64,000 nt of DNA from Flavobacteriaceae bacterium (GTDB taxonomy: Bacteria; Bacteroidota; Bacteroidia; Flavobacteriales; Flavobacteriaceae), in NCBI GenBank assembly GCA_026709415.1, contig JAPOSZ010000003.1:105880-169879 (forward strand). Direction: 5' to 3'. Shown piece after piece: positions 55,675-64,000 of this stretch; positions within the stretch are counted from its first letter, which is position 1, and the number at the start of each line of letters is the position of its first letter. The notes beneath the pieces are model-generated. The model saw only the letters and a program-made list of their open reading frames with translations. It was not told the origin of the DNA and did not search any database. A program made the translations under genes and the position numbers.

Positions 55675-56246
55675 GATATGTGATCAATCAATTCATATAG
55701 TCGTTGAGATATCTCATGAATTGTTCCATGACCATCTATTGGATAAAAGAGATTTCGAGATTGATAAAACTCAATCAGAGGGTTGGTTTTTAAGTCATAT
55801 TCTTGAAATCGATTATTAATCTTTACGATATCCAAATCATCAGTTCGCCCTGAAATTTTTCCTCGATTTAAAAGTCGATCGATCAAAAGTTGCCGATCGA
55901 CCTCGATTGAAACAACAGCGTTGAGATTTAATTTTAAACGATTAAAAAATCGTTCTAAGCTTTTGGCTTGACCGACTGTTCTTGGAAAGCCATCCAATAT
56001 ATACCCCTTTGGATTTTCAGCACTTTGAAATTCATTTTCAAGCATATCAATGGTCACTCGATCAGGGACCAATGCCCCCTTATCCAAATACACTTGAACA
56101 GATTTTCCTAGTGATGTTTTATTTGCAATGTGCTTTCGAAATAAATCACCTGTTGAAATATGAATCAGTCCATATTTTTGTTTTACCCGTTGGGCTTGTG
56201 TTCCTTTTCCAGCTCCAGGTTTGCCAAAGAAAATAAAATTTTTCAA
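55671..56246 (-). CDS. adk: Adenylate kinase
   Basis: A 191-residue short-form adenylate kinase. It has FFGKPGAGKGTQAQRV, ISTGDLFRKHI, GYILDGFPRTVGQAKSLERF and a short LID (NRGKISGRTDDL) without zinc cysteines. First gene of the adk-obg-mazG-aroA run. The 252-base region upstream holds no gene I can see. Confidence 0.96.
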   Translation of the reverse strand: MKNFIFFGKPGAGKGTQAQRVKQKYGLIHISTGDLFRKHIANKTSLGKSVQVYLDKGALVPDRVTIDMLENEFQSAENPKGYILDGFPRTVGQAKSLERFFNRLKLNLNAVVSIEVDRQLLIDRLLNRGKISGRTDDLDIVKINNRFQEYDLKTNPLIEFYQSRNLFYPIDGHGTIHEISQRLYELIDHIS

Positions 56247-56498
56247 TTCAATTCTTTTTAATTCTTGAAAGTTCCAATCCCCAAATGTAAATTAACTCCA
56301 TATACCAAAGAATATTTTCAGCATTTTTTAACGAAATCTAACCTAAAAAGTATCCAAAGCCATTTAAAAGTCCCTTTTTATAAAAACTAATTCTTTTCAC
56401 CTCTTTGAATTTAGATACCTTAGCCACCCCATCAATCGATCGATTTAACAGTAAAAGTCTCTTAATCCTAAACTTGTATTTAACTTTTTTATTGAGTA

Positions 56499-57362
56499 GT
56501 GGCGAAAATATCCAGTACGATGATTCTTAGAACTTTAGCTCTTGTTTTTTGTTTTAATTTCTATGGATTTGGGCAATCCATACAGTCAGAAAATTATCTT
56601 CATGTTCTAGATATCCCATATAGAACAATGGACTCCTTAATCGTTGATTCCTATATGAAAGAAAGGTGTTTTTTGGATTTATATTTTCCAACTCAAATCG
56701 ACGATTTTCCAACTTTAATTTATTTCCATGGAGGGAGTCTTACCGGAGGAGAAAAATCCATTGTCGACTATTTTAAAAACAAAAAAATAGCGGTTGTTGA
56801 TGTTAATTATCGATTATCTCCAAAGGTTCAAGTTTCTGAAATTCTAGATGATGCTGCAGCTAGTATTGCTTGGGTATTTGATCATATTGAAAATTATGGC
56901 GGGGATCGGTCAAAAATCTATGTTTCAGGTCATTCAGCTGGCGGTTATATCACCAGCATGGTTGGTCTCGATAAAGACTATTTAACCAAATACAATATTG
57001 ATAGCGACACCATTGCTGGACTAATTCCATTGAGCGGACACGCTATCACTCATTTTACTGTTCGAAAAGAAATGGGACTTTCGCCCAACCAAATTTGGGT
57101 GGATGAAATGGCTCCAATTTTTCACATAAGAAAACAAGCTCCTCCGTATATTATGGTTACTGGAGATCGAAATTTAGAGTTACTAGGACGCTATGAAGAA
57201 AATGCTTTTATGCGGCGAATGATGGAAGTTATCGGTCATCCAAATACCCAGCTCTTTGAATTACAAGGGTATGGACACAATATGGTCTACCCGGCTGCTC
57301 CACTAGTCATAGAAATAATTCAATCCTTAGAATCTAACATTCGTTCTAATGGGAACCAATAG
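56499..57362 (+). CDS. Secreted alpha/beta-hydrolase (carboxylesterase-like)
   Basis: A 287-residue esterase/lipase-like protein with a signal peptide (TLALVFCFNFYGFGQS). Oxyanion region LIYFHGGSLTGGEKS, nucleophile VSGHSAGGYITSM, acid near VTGDRNLELLG, and His in LQGYGHNMVYP. Resembles carbohydrate-esterase or BD-FAE-like enzymes; the substrate is unknown. The start is GTG 56499 or ATG 56520. It lies just upstream of recF. Confidence 0.8.
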   Translation: MAKISSTMILRTLALVFCFNFYGFGQSIQSENYLHVLDIPYRTMDSLIVDSYMKERCFLDLYFPTQIDDFPTLIYFHGGSLTGGEKSIVDYFKNKKIAVVDVNYRLSPKVQVSEILDDAAASIAWVFDHIENYGGDRSKIYVSGHSAGGYITSMVGLDKDYLTKYNIDSDTIAGLIPLSGHAITHFTVRKEMGLSPNQIWVDEMAPIFHIRKQAPPYIMVTGDRNLELLGRYEENAFMRRMMEVIGHPNTQLFELQGYGHNMVYPAAPLVIEIIQSLESNIRSNGNQ

Positions 57363-57386
57363 AAACCCAAAGTCTCTTAGTGTTTT

Positions 57387-58472
57387 TTGATGTTTTTAAA
57401 TCAGTTAAAAATTCGAGGGTTCAAAAATTTTGAAAATGAAGTCTTTGACTTTAAAAAAAAAGTCAATTGTTTCACTGGACCCAATGGAGTAGGGAAAACC
57501 AATATTCTGGATACCATATACCACTTGTCTTTTGGAAAGAGTTTTTCAGCTCAATCAAAAGATTGTTTAGGTTTTAACCAAGATGTTTTTTTTATTGAAG
57601 GATCCTTTACCCATGACCATAAATATGAAAAAGTGATTTGCTCTTATCAAAAATCAAAAAACAAGAAAATCCTATTCAGAAATGATAAACCTTATCAAAA
57701 ATTAGCAGAACACATTGGGTTAATACCGACTGTCTTGGTATCACCTATCGATAGAGATATCATCATCGGCAAAAGTTCTGATAGAAGAAAATTCATCGAT
57801 GGGATTATCGCTCAAATCAATTTTGAATTTTTAGATTCTTTAATCAATTACAACAAAGCATTAAAGCAGAGAAATGCTTATTTGAAAAATTGTAAAATCG
57901 GCCATTCTTTTGATGAAGCATTAATCAACTCTTTTAATCAACAGCTTATCAAATATGGAAAGACATTGTACGAAAAAAGAAAGGCATTCATCGAGAAATA
58001 TGCCCCCCTCTTTAACAGACACTATCACCACATTTGTTCTGGTGAAGAATCTGTTGAAATAATCTATCAAAGTCACTTGGATGAGCATGATTTTGACATG
58101 TTGTTAACTCACTCAACCACCCAAGATTTGGCATTAGGATATACCTCTAAAGGTTTGCATCGAGATGAATTGAATTTTTATTTGAACACACATCCATTGA
58201 AAAAATATGGAAGTCAGGGACAACAAAAATCGTTTGTTACGGCCCTTAAGTTTGCACAACACGAATTTTTAAAAACAGAAACTAAAAAGTCACCCTTGTT
58301 GTTACTTGATGATGCTTTTGATCGCTTAGATCAAAAACGAGTGAGTCAAATCATTAATTTGATCGATCTAAATGAATTTTCGCAAATTTTCTTAACCGAT
58401 ACTCATTTGAGCCGAACCAAAGAAACATTAAGAACTATATCAACAGATTTTGAAATTTTTCAACTTAATTAA
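57387..58472 (+). CDS. recF: DNA replication and repair protein RecF
   Basis: A 361-residue SMC-like ATPase for loading RecA at gaps. Walker A is CFTGPNGVGKTNILDTIYHL; RRKFIDGIIAQ, GLHRDEL, signature GSQGQQKSFVTALKFAQ and Walker B LLLLDDAFDRLD follow. Followed by the DUF721 gene, a frequent neighbour. Confidence 0.96.
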   Translation: MMFLNQLKIRGFKNFENEVFDFKKKVNCFTGPNGVGKTNILDTIYHLSFGKSFSAQSKDCLGFNQDVFFIEGSFTHDHKYEKVICSYQKSKNKKILFRNDKPYQKLAEHIGLIPTVLVSPIDRDIIIGKSSDRRKFIDGIIAQINFEFLDSLINYNKALKQRNAYLKNCKIGHSFDEALINSFNQQLIKYGKTLYEKRKAFIEKYAPLFNRHYHHICSGEESVEIIYQSHLDEHDFDMLLTHSTTQDLALGYTSKGLHRDELNFYLNTHPLKKYGSQGQQKSFVTALKFAQHEFLKTETKKSPLLLLDDAFDRLDQKRVSQIINLIDLNEFSQIFLTDTHLSRTKETLRTISTDFEIFQLN

Positions 58473-58501
58473 TTGAATTGTACTTGAAAATCTTATTTTG
58501 A

Positions 58502-58834
58502 ATGTCCAAGCAGGTTCCAAGAAAAGCATCTCATCCAACGCCTCTGTCAACCCTTGTTGAAAAGTATAAACAACGAAAAAATTTAAAAACAGGGGTTGAA
58601 AAAATCAAAGTGTTTAAAACGTGGAATGAAGTTATTGGGGACAATCTATCCCCATTTTCTCGAGTGAAAGAATTTGCCTGGGATACTTTATATGTAGAAA
58701 CAAAAAATCCAACCATCACACAAGAACTTTTTTATAGAAAAGAAACCATTCTCGAAAAACTCAATGAAAAGTTGGAAGATCAAATTGTCAAAGACATCAA
58801 AATTCAGACAAACAGTTCTCTTTTTGAAAAGTAA
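58502..58834 (+). CDS. DUF721/DciA-like protein
   Basis: A 110-residue DUF721 protein. It has PTPLSTLVEKYKQ, VFKTWNEVIGDNLSPFSRVKEF and LYVETKNPTITQELFYRKETIL, a KH-like fold. In other bacteria DciA loads the replicative helicase; whether this short form does is an inference. Its 3' end overlaps the convergent ndk gene by 31 bases. Confidence 0.88.
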   Translation: MSKQVPRKASHPTPLSTLVEKYKQRKNLKTGVEKIKVFKTWNEVIGDNLSPFSRVKEFAWDTLYVETKNPTITQELFYRKETILEKLNEKLEDQIVKDIKIQTNSSLFEK

Positions 58835-59226
58835 AAACTGCCTTCAATCTCAGCATTATCTATGCTATCTGATCCATGAATGGCATTTTTCGTGATCGAT
58901 GTTCCGAATTTTTCTCTAATCGTCCCTTTTTCGGCTAGAGCTGGATTGGTGGCTCCAATGAGTTGGCGAAAATCTTCTATGGCATTCTCTTTTTCTAATA
59001 TCATGGGAACGATGGGGCCACTAATCATGAAATCAATTAGTTTTCCAAAAAAGGGTTTCTCTTTGTGCACCCCATAAAAATCCATAGCTTCAACTCTTGA
59101 CAGTCGTGTTAGTTTAATAGCAATTATTTTAAATCCCGCATCTTGTATGGATTGGACAATTTCTCCCAAATGTCCATCACTCACCACATCAGGCTTAATC
59201 AAAGTAAACGTTTGGTTATCTCGCAT
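58804..59226 (-). CDS. ndk: Nucleoside-diphosphate kinase
   Basis: 140 residues. TFTLIKPDVVSDGHLGEIV, FYGVHKEKPFFGKLIDFM, GPIVPMILEKENAI, LIGATNPALAEKGTIREKFG and the active site NAIHGSDSIDNAEIE with the phosphorylated His. Complete. It has its own -7 box upstream and is convergent with the DUF721 gene. Confidence 0.96.
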   Translation of the reverse strand: MRDNQTFTLIKPDVVSDGHLGEIVQSIQDAGFKIIAIKLTRLSRVEAMDFYGVHKEKPFFGKLIDFMISGPIVPMILEKENAIEDFRQLIGATNPALAEKGTIREKFGTSITKNAIHGSDSIDNAEIEGSFYFSKRELFV

Positions 59227-59246
59227 TGCATCAATTTTTTAGGCGG

Positions 59247-59254
59247 CAAAAATA
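59247..59254 (-). promoter_or_regulatory. Bacteroidota -7 box of ndk (TATTTTTG)
   Basis: Exact TAnnTTTG match on the minus strand, 20 bases upstream of the ndk ATG. Confidence 0.55.
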
Positions 59255-59304
59255 AACATCCATTCCTGATGAATACCAAGTTTAAGAATGGATTAATTTA
59301 ACGA

Positions 59305-60366
59305 ATGTCAAAAGATCCCGTTTATAAAAATCTTGATTTTTTTATTTTCGTTTTGATGACCAATGAATTCATTAAAGGCGTCAAGCAACTATTAGATACT
59401 CCTAGAAGGATCGTTCTCATACCTCATTTCAATCCGGATGGCGATGCCATGGGAAGTTCCATCGCTTTACAAATGTATTTCACCAAATTAGGACATGATG
59501 CGGTAGTCGTTGTCCCAAACGATTGTCCTGAAATACTACTTTGGATGCCCGGTATGAAAAATGTCTTAAACTATTACCATCATGGTCACCAAGTGATCCA
59601 TCGCATTATCCATGCTGATGTGATTATAGCACTTGATTTAAACACTCTCGAAAGAACTGAAAAACTAGCTCCATTAATCCAAAGATCTAAAGCAAAAATC
59701 ATTATGATTGATCATCATAATGATCCAGAAAATTTTGCTGATTGGACCTATTCAAACCCCAATGAATCATCCACTTGTGAAATGGTTTATAAGTTGATGG
59801 AAATCATAGATAAGAAATTGATAGATCAAGATATTGCTACTTGTTTATACACTGGTATTTTAACTGATACTGGTTCATTTGCTTATAGTTCCACTTCGGC
59901 CAACACCCATTTTATAGCTCATAAATTATTAGGTTCCGGAATCAACATTGGAGAAATTCATCAAAAAATTTACAATCAACATACCCTTGGTCGCGTACAG
60001 TTATTAGGGAAGGCCCTTTCAACACTACATCGAGTAAACAACTTACCTGTTGTATACATCCATCTAACCCAAAATGATTTGAATGCCTTTGGTTATAAAA
60101 AAGGAGATACCAATGGTTTTGTAAATTATGGTTTGACTATAGAAGATGTTGAGCTTTCTGTGTTTTTTATTGAAGACGCCAAATCTAAAAAAATCAAAAT
60201 ATCATTTCGTTCAAAAAATTATTTTTCGACTCAAGACTTTGCCTCAAAAAATTTTAATGGTGGGGGACATTTTCACGCTTCCGGTGGATATTTTGAAGGA
60301 ACCATGGAAAACGCAATCACCTATTTTGAAAAGTGTATTGGACAGAATGCTAGTGAATTTTCATAA
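59305..60366 (+). CDS. DHH-family phosphoesterase (NrnA-like oligoribonuclease/pAp phosphatase)
   Basis: A 353-residue DHH/DHHA1 enzyme that degrades nano-RNA and 3'-phosphoadenosine 5'-phosphate. DHH motifs are PHFNPDGDAMGSSIALQ, VIIALDLNT, MIDHHNDPENF and TGILTDTGSFAYSSTS. The C-terminal DHHA1 substrate loop is FNGGGHFHASGGYFEG. Complete. Met18 (MTNEFIKG) is an alternative start that would better match family N-termini. Confidence 0.93.
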   Translation: MSKDPVYKNLDFFIFVLMTNEFIKGVKQLLDTPRRIVLIPHFNPDGDAMGSSIALQMYFTKLGHDAVVVVPNDCPEILLWMPGMKNVLNYYHHGHQVIHRIIHADVIIALDLNTLERTEKLAPLIQRSKAKIIMIDHHNDPENFADWTYSNPNESSTCEMVYKLMEIIDKKLIDQDIATCLYTGILTDTGSFAYSSTSANTHFIAHKLLGSGINIGEIHQKIYNQHTLGRVQLLGKALSTLHRVNNLPVVYIHLTQNDLNAFGYKKGDTNGFVNYGLTIEDVELSVFFIEDAKSKKIKISFRSKNYFSTQDFASKNFNGGGHFHASGGYFEGTMENAITYFEKCIGQNASEFS

Positions 60367-60368
60367 CA

Positions 60369-60644
60369 TTGTTACTGATCATGGGGGTTACCTCATGTAA
60401 GGGACCACTAGCGCCATATCCCATTAAGATATCCAAGGAAGACAATGTCAATGTTTCTGTCATAAGAAATAAAAGCATTTATGGGCATGAATTACAATTA
60501 ATTCAAAATAGCATTGAAGCAGAGGTGACGCTTGATTTTAGATCTTTTGAAAAGGGATTTTGGTATGCCTTTATTGATCGTCAACCAAGAGAAAACCAAA
60601 AAATTGAATCAGGAGATATTATCAATTTTAAAATCGAAACTTGA
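60369..60644 (+). CDS. Small putative lipoprotein (91 aa)
   Basis: A TTG start two bases after the DHH gene gives a short leader LLIMGVTSC with a lipobox-like Cys, then a polar 80-residue domain (NVSVIRNKSIYGHEL, SFEKGFWYAFIDRQPRE). An upstream stop limits the choice of starts. The leader lacks positive charge, so export is uncertain. No family recognised. Confidence 0.5.
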   Translation: MLLIMGVTSCKGPLAPYPIKISKEDNVNVSVIRNKSIYGHELQLIQNSIEAEVTLDFRSFEKGFWYAFIDRQPRENQKIESGDIINFKIET

Positions 60645-60748
60645 CAAACAATTAGTATATGATTGGGATATTTGGGTGATGGAAATAAAATTGGCATGAA
60701 CTAGCCGCTGCGTACTACTTTAAACGTTTTAAACAAATTCTGAATGAT

Positions 60749-60756
60749 TATTTTTG
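60749..60756 (+). promoter_or_regulatory. Bacteroidota -7 box (TATTTTTG), possibly leaderless
   Basis: Exact TAnnTTTG match ending only 4 bases before the ATG of the isomerase gene. The transcript would then begin at or next to the start codon. Confidence 0.45.
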
Positions 60757-60760
60757 AACC

Positions 60761-61870
60761 ATGCGTGATTTGTTTATTTTCCCATTAACTCTTTTACTAA
60801 CCACCATGTCTTGTAATGACCTTCAATCGGATCAACAAAAGGGTCTTTTTGCTAAAATGGATACCAATAAGGGAACCATCTTGTTGGATTTACATTTTGA
60901 ATTAGCCCCAGTTACGGTGGCGAATTTTGTTTCACTAGCTGAAGGAACAAATACAATGGTGGATCAAGAATTCAGAGGTAAAAAATATTATGACGGACTG
61001 GTATTTCATAGAGTAGTGCCAGATTTTGTGATTCAAGGGGGAGATCCTACGGGAACTGGTAGAGGAGGTCCTGGATATAATTTTGGAGATGAATTCCATG
61101 AATCTTTACTTCACGATGGGCCTGGCATTTTATCGATGGCCAATAGTGGTCCCAATACCAACGGTAGTCAATTTTTCATAACTCACACCGCCACACCTCA
61201 TTTGGATAGTTTACATTCTGTTTTTGGTTATGTCATTGAAGGGCAAAACATCGTGGATACTATTCAGCAAAGAGATACCATACTTTCTGTTGAAATTATT
61301 CGTCATGGAAGAAATGCCAAGTATTTTAATGCCGATGAAATATTGAGAAAACATCTCGAAAAACACGAAGAAGAAAAACGAATGGCACAAGAGTTAAAAG
61401 AAAAAAAGGAAAAAGAAATCGCCGAAAAAAGAAAATCCATTAATGCCGAGAATTTGGCTTATTTCAAGGGTTTGATGGGAAAAACCATAGAGGCTCCAGA
61501 TGGGGTCCGTTATATCGTTACTAAAGCAGGTTCTGAAAATTCAGTCAATGATCAAGATGTGTTGTATATCGATTATGCTCTTTACACCACTGAAGGGGAA
61601 TTGTTAGCCACTTCAATTTTTGAAACAGCTGAAAAAAATTTACTTCATGAATTAGATCAAAATCCCGAAGATACCTATCGTCCGATGACCGTCGATCAAA
61701 GTATGTTGCAAAGTGGATTTATCAAAGGATTTAGTGCTGGATTAACTCAAATGAATGTCGGTGATGATGGCGTTTTGTTTATACCATGGCAAGTTGGGTA
61801 TGGAGAGGATGGTAGTCCACCAGTGGTACCACCAAGAGCAGATCTTATTTTTGAAGTTCGCATTCGATAA
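60761..61870 (+). CDS. Dual-family peptidyl-prolyl isomerase lipoprotein (cyclophilin-FKBP fusion)
   Basis: A 369-residue lipoprotein (signal with TTMSC, lipid Cys18). Cyclophilin domain at about 28-195: [37 protein letters not shown] (given in part), [18 protein letters not shown] and [15 protein letters not shown] charged Lys/Glu helix at about 195-235 links it to an FKBP domain at about 245-369: [42 protein letters not shown] and [21 protein letters not shown]. Both isomerase folds look complete. It would assist folding in the periplasm or at the envelope. Confidence 0.92.
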   Translation: MRDLFIFPLTLLLTTMSCNDLQSDQQKGLFAKMDTNKGTILLDLHFELAPVTVANFVSLAEGTNTMVDQEFRGKKYYDGLVFHRVVPDFVIQGGDPTGTGRGGPGYNFGDEFHESLLHDGPGILSMANSGPNTNGSQFFITHTATPHLDSLHSVFGYVIEGQNIVDTIQQRDTILSVEIIRHGRNAKYFNADEILRKHLEKHEEEKRMAQELKEKKEKEIAEKRKSINAENLAYFKGLMGKTIEAPDGVRYIVTKAGSENSVNDQDVLYIDYALYTTEGELLATSIFETAEKNLLHELDQNPEDTYRPMTVDQSMLQSGFIKGFSAGLTQMNVGDDGVLFIPWQVGYGEDGSPPVVPPRADLIFEVRIR

Positions 61871-61891
61871 CAATTCCATTCCTTTAAACTT

Positions 61892-61913
61892 TGTAATAGG
61901 TTAGGCTATTACA
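61892..61913. repeat. Perfect 8-bp inverted repeat with 6-base loop
   Basis: TGTAATAG, six bases, CTATTACA, between the isomerase stop and the DUF3810 start. There is no T run after it, so it is more likely an operator or weak hairpin than a terminator. Confidence 0.4.
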
Positions 61914-61930
61914 ACACCTGGATTTCCACC

Positions 61931-63016
61931 ATGATATTTAAAATCAACCACAATAGGTGGCTTTTATTGTTAGTTCTTTTGGTTTGTGCGATATTGATTC
62001 ATTTTCTTAAGTTTCATCCCCCACTGATAGAGCAGTATTATAGTCAAAATTTCTATCCCAAGTTATTCTATATATCCAGTTCTGTTTTAGGACAAATTAA
62101 TGTTTCGGTTGGTGATTTTTTAATTCTTCTAGTTTTATTATCTGCTCCACTATTTATTTATAGAGTTATTGTGATGTTAAAAAACCATCGGTTTTTATTT
62201 ATCATAATCAATTTATTCACATTTTTATGCAGTCTTTATATTTTATTTCATATCACATGGGGATTGAATTATCATAGAGTTTCATTGAATAAAAAATTAG
62301 GATATGATTTAAAATACACTGATGAAGAACTAGCAGCCACCACAAAATCAATTATTACTGAAATCAATGCACTACACTCCACTTTAACCCTTAATGATAG
62401 TCTTCCCATTACGGTTGACTATTCTCAAAAGGAGATTAATGAATTATTAGAAAACTCTAAAAGTTTTCATTTTGAAAATAACTTTCCAAAATCCTTCCAC
62501 CATCGACTTTATATTAAATCTTCTTTTTGGAGTTTGGTTCTGAGTTATATGGGATTTGCTGGATATTTGAATCCCATTACCCTTGAATCACAAGTCAATA
62601 AGAGAATGCCAGCGTTAAGTTATATTACTACAGCAGCTCATGAAATGACTCATCAAATGGGCATTGCCCCTGAAAATGAAGCCAATTTTTTGTCGTTCAA
62701 AGCAACTACGCAACATAACAATCCTTATGTTCAATATGCTGGATATCTCATGGGACTTCGGTACACTATTGGAGAATACTATATAAACAAACCAAAATTA
62801 GCTAGAGAGCTATACAATCAAATCAATCCTGGAATTAAAAAAAACATCTCAGAAATCGCACGATTTTGGAGGAAATATCAAAATCCTTTTGAAAAGTATT
62901 TTGAAAAAACCTATAATCAATATCTCAAAGCCCAAGGACAAAGAGACGGTATAGAAACCTATAGTCAAATGGTGGCTTATTTAGTGGATTATTATGATTC
63001 CCTTTCAGAACAATAA
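61931..63016 (+). CDS. DUF3810 membrane protein with HExxH motif
   Basis: A 361-residue protein. Three N-terminal membrane segments (WLLLLVLLVCAILIHFL, FLILLVLLSAPLFIYRV, LFIIINLFTFLCSLYIL) are followed by a soluble domain with ITTAAHEMTHQMGIAPENEANF, the HExxH zinc-metallopeptidase signature plus a downstream Glu. This is the DUF3810 family of Bacteroidota; catalytic activity is likely by motif but the substrate is unknown. Confidence 0.88.
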   Translation: MIFKINHNRWLLLLVLLVCAILIHFLKFHPPLIEQYYSQNFYPKLFYISSSVLGQINVSVGDFLILLVLLSAPLFIYRVIVMLKNHRFLFIIINLFTFLCSLYILFHITWGLNYHRVSLNKKLGYDLKYTDEELAATTKSIITEINALHSTLTLNDSLPITVDYSQKEINELLENSKSFHFENNFPKSFHHRLYIKSSFWSLVLSYMGFAGYLNPITLESQVNKRMPALSYITTAAHEMTHQMGIAPENEANFLSFKATTQHNNPYVQYAGYLMGLRYTIGEYYINKPKLARELYNQINPGIKKNISEIARFWRKYQNPFEKYFEKTYNQYLKAQGQRDGIETYSQMVAYLVDYYDSLSEQ

Positions 63017-63402
63017 ATTTTGCAGTATTCTTTTTAACAAAAAATTTAGTTTAACGAATTATAAAATGACCTATGTGGTTATCCAAAAGTGGTTTGCTTG
63101 GGTTTAAAAATGAAATCAAGTGCTAATACCAATTTTACATTCCTGATTTCATGTTGGATTATTCTTCTTGACCAAGAAGCAAAGTAAACTGACACCTTTC
63201 ATATAGAAGACCCACTAGCATGAGCTCGCGCTTGGAATGTGGGTAAACCATGGTTCAAGCAAGTGATGTCCATCCTTGGGTGAGGATCCTTCGTCGGTCG
63301 CCCCTTCTCGCCTTGCTGACCGTATGATCCCTCATGAATGATCTTAACCCTTGGCAAGGAACTGGAACGATTCTTTGACAAGACGCTCGATTTCGAAGGT
63401 GA
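63017..63402. other. Intergenic region, no gene seen
   Basis: No convincing frame or RNA. Composition changes near 63190 from AT-rich to clearly more GC-rich, continuing into the DUF285 gene. That suggests a join between native DNA and a segment of other origin. Confidence 0.5.
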
Positions 63403-64000
63403 TTAAATATCACATAGGGTTTGACAATTGGTAAAGGAAGGACGTTTGTTTTTCGCCAAATCACAACCAAAAAAGCCACAATTGGTGACCTGATCCACGT
63501 CCCAACCATTAAGGTCTTGATTAATAAAACGCAAAGCATTCAAAAACATCTGGCTCATCGTGGTCACGCGACTCGTATCCCAATCCCCTAGGGGTTGATT
63601 GAAAACGCTCGCACCTTCGAACATATTATTCATATTGGTCACCCGACTGACATCCCAATCCCCTAGGGGTTGATTGAAAACGCTCGCATCTCGGAACATA
63701 AGGGTCATATTGGTCACGCGACTCGTATCCCAATCCCCAATGTCTTGATTAAAGGCCGTCGCATTTTTAAACATGGCACTCATCGTGGTCACGCGACTCG
63801 TATCCCAATCCCCAAGGGGTTGATTGAACGCACTCGCATTTTCAAACGTCTCACTCATATTGGTCACCCGACTGACATCCCAATCGCTAATATCCTCATT
63901 GAAGGACGTCTTATTTCGAAACATCCGATTCATACTGGTCACCAAGGTGGTGCACTTGGCATCGGTGTTATCGGCGGCCACTAATTCCCTGAGCTTCGCC
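63403..64000 (-). CDS. DUF285/BspA-like repeat protein, C-terminal part (cut by window edge)
   Basis: The frame is open to the window edge on the minus strand. It reads KLRELVAADNTDAKCTTLVT, then about six 25-residue DUF285 repeats of the form WDTSRVTTM-x2-MF-x2-ATAFNQ-x-LGD, and a cap with CGFFGCDLAKNKRPSFTNCQ. The N-terminus, presumably with a signal peptide, lies outside. It is a paralogue of the truncated gene at 22771 but with higher GC and different codon use, suggesting separate acquisition. Probably secreted or surface-exposed. Confidence 0.85.
   Translation of the reverse strand, partial: AKLRELVAADNTDAKCTTLVTSMNRMFRNKTSFNEDISDWDVSRVTNMSETFENASAFNQPLGDWDTSRVTTMSAMFKNATAFNQDIGDWDTSRVTNMTLMFRDASVFNQPLGDWDVSRVTNMNNMFEGASVFNQPLGDWDTSRVTTMSQMFLNALRFINQDLNGWDVDQVTNCGFFGCDLAKNKRPSFTNCQTLCDI

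Noticed and set aside
63199..63539. Overlapping minus-strand open frames in the 63.2-63.5 kb region
   Set aside because: Basic, low-quality products without family pattern; they follow from the higher GC and partly shadow the DUF285 gene.
63670..63984. Plus-strand open frame at the end of the window
   Set aside because: Same effect: the antisense of 75-bp DUF285 repeats.

Overview
The window is AT-rich DNA of a Bacteroidota chromosome. Three things point there: the gliding-motility genes gldB and gldC, repeated TAnnTTTG promoter boxes with very short leaders and no Shine-Dalgarno sequences, and the typical Bacteroidota order of the division/wall (dcw) cluster. I cannot fix the family. MurE carries the DNPR motif, so the wall probably contains meso-diaminopimelate.

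Layout. 1-8168 is core: partial holA, an HSDR_N-type PD-(D/E)xK protein, a family 2 glycosyltransferase, an OmpA lipoprotein, threonylcarbamoyl-AMP synthase, UvrD/PcrA helicase and RecG. 8326-9914 is a decayed insertion sequence with about 55-bp imperfect terminal inverted repeats and a dead transposase. 10001-19978 holds pheT, an orphan AAA ATPase, a DUF2007 protein, a sodium/solute symporter, an ABC-F ATPase, a TlpA-like lipoprotein and a beta-propeller glycosidase-like protein.

20034-28230 is an accessory island: a fragment of a large methylase-like gene, a compact run of seven very small overlapping genes, a truncated DUF285 (BspA-like) repeat protein, a 3.6-kb IS1595-family element and a Fic protein. 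The IS1595 element has perfect 25-bp inverted repeats. It carries transposase, an EcoRI-type adenine methyltransferase and a DUF262-HNH nuclease as one co-directional unit. The methyltransferase frame is broken by one base at a G9 tract, and the methyltransferase and nuclease genes overlap by ATGA, so the unit may be switchable. This is the most interesting locus here. A tRNA-Arg(UCG) follows at 28426-28499.

28883-43682 is the dcw cluster on the minus strand (mraZ-rsmH-ftsL-ftsI-murE-mraY-murD-ftsW-murG-murC-ftsQ-ftsA-ftsZ), with an apparent MraZ operator upstream. 43965-63016 is again core: hydrolase, engB, gldC/gldB, nadE, dnaG, polyprenyl synthase, rlmN, queA, aroA, MazG-like, obg, adk, esterase, recF, DUF721, ndk, a DHH phosphoesterase, a cyclophilin-FKBP fusion lipoprotein and DUF3810. 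From about 63190 base composition rises in GC, and a second DUF285 protein runs off the end of the window.
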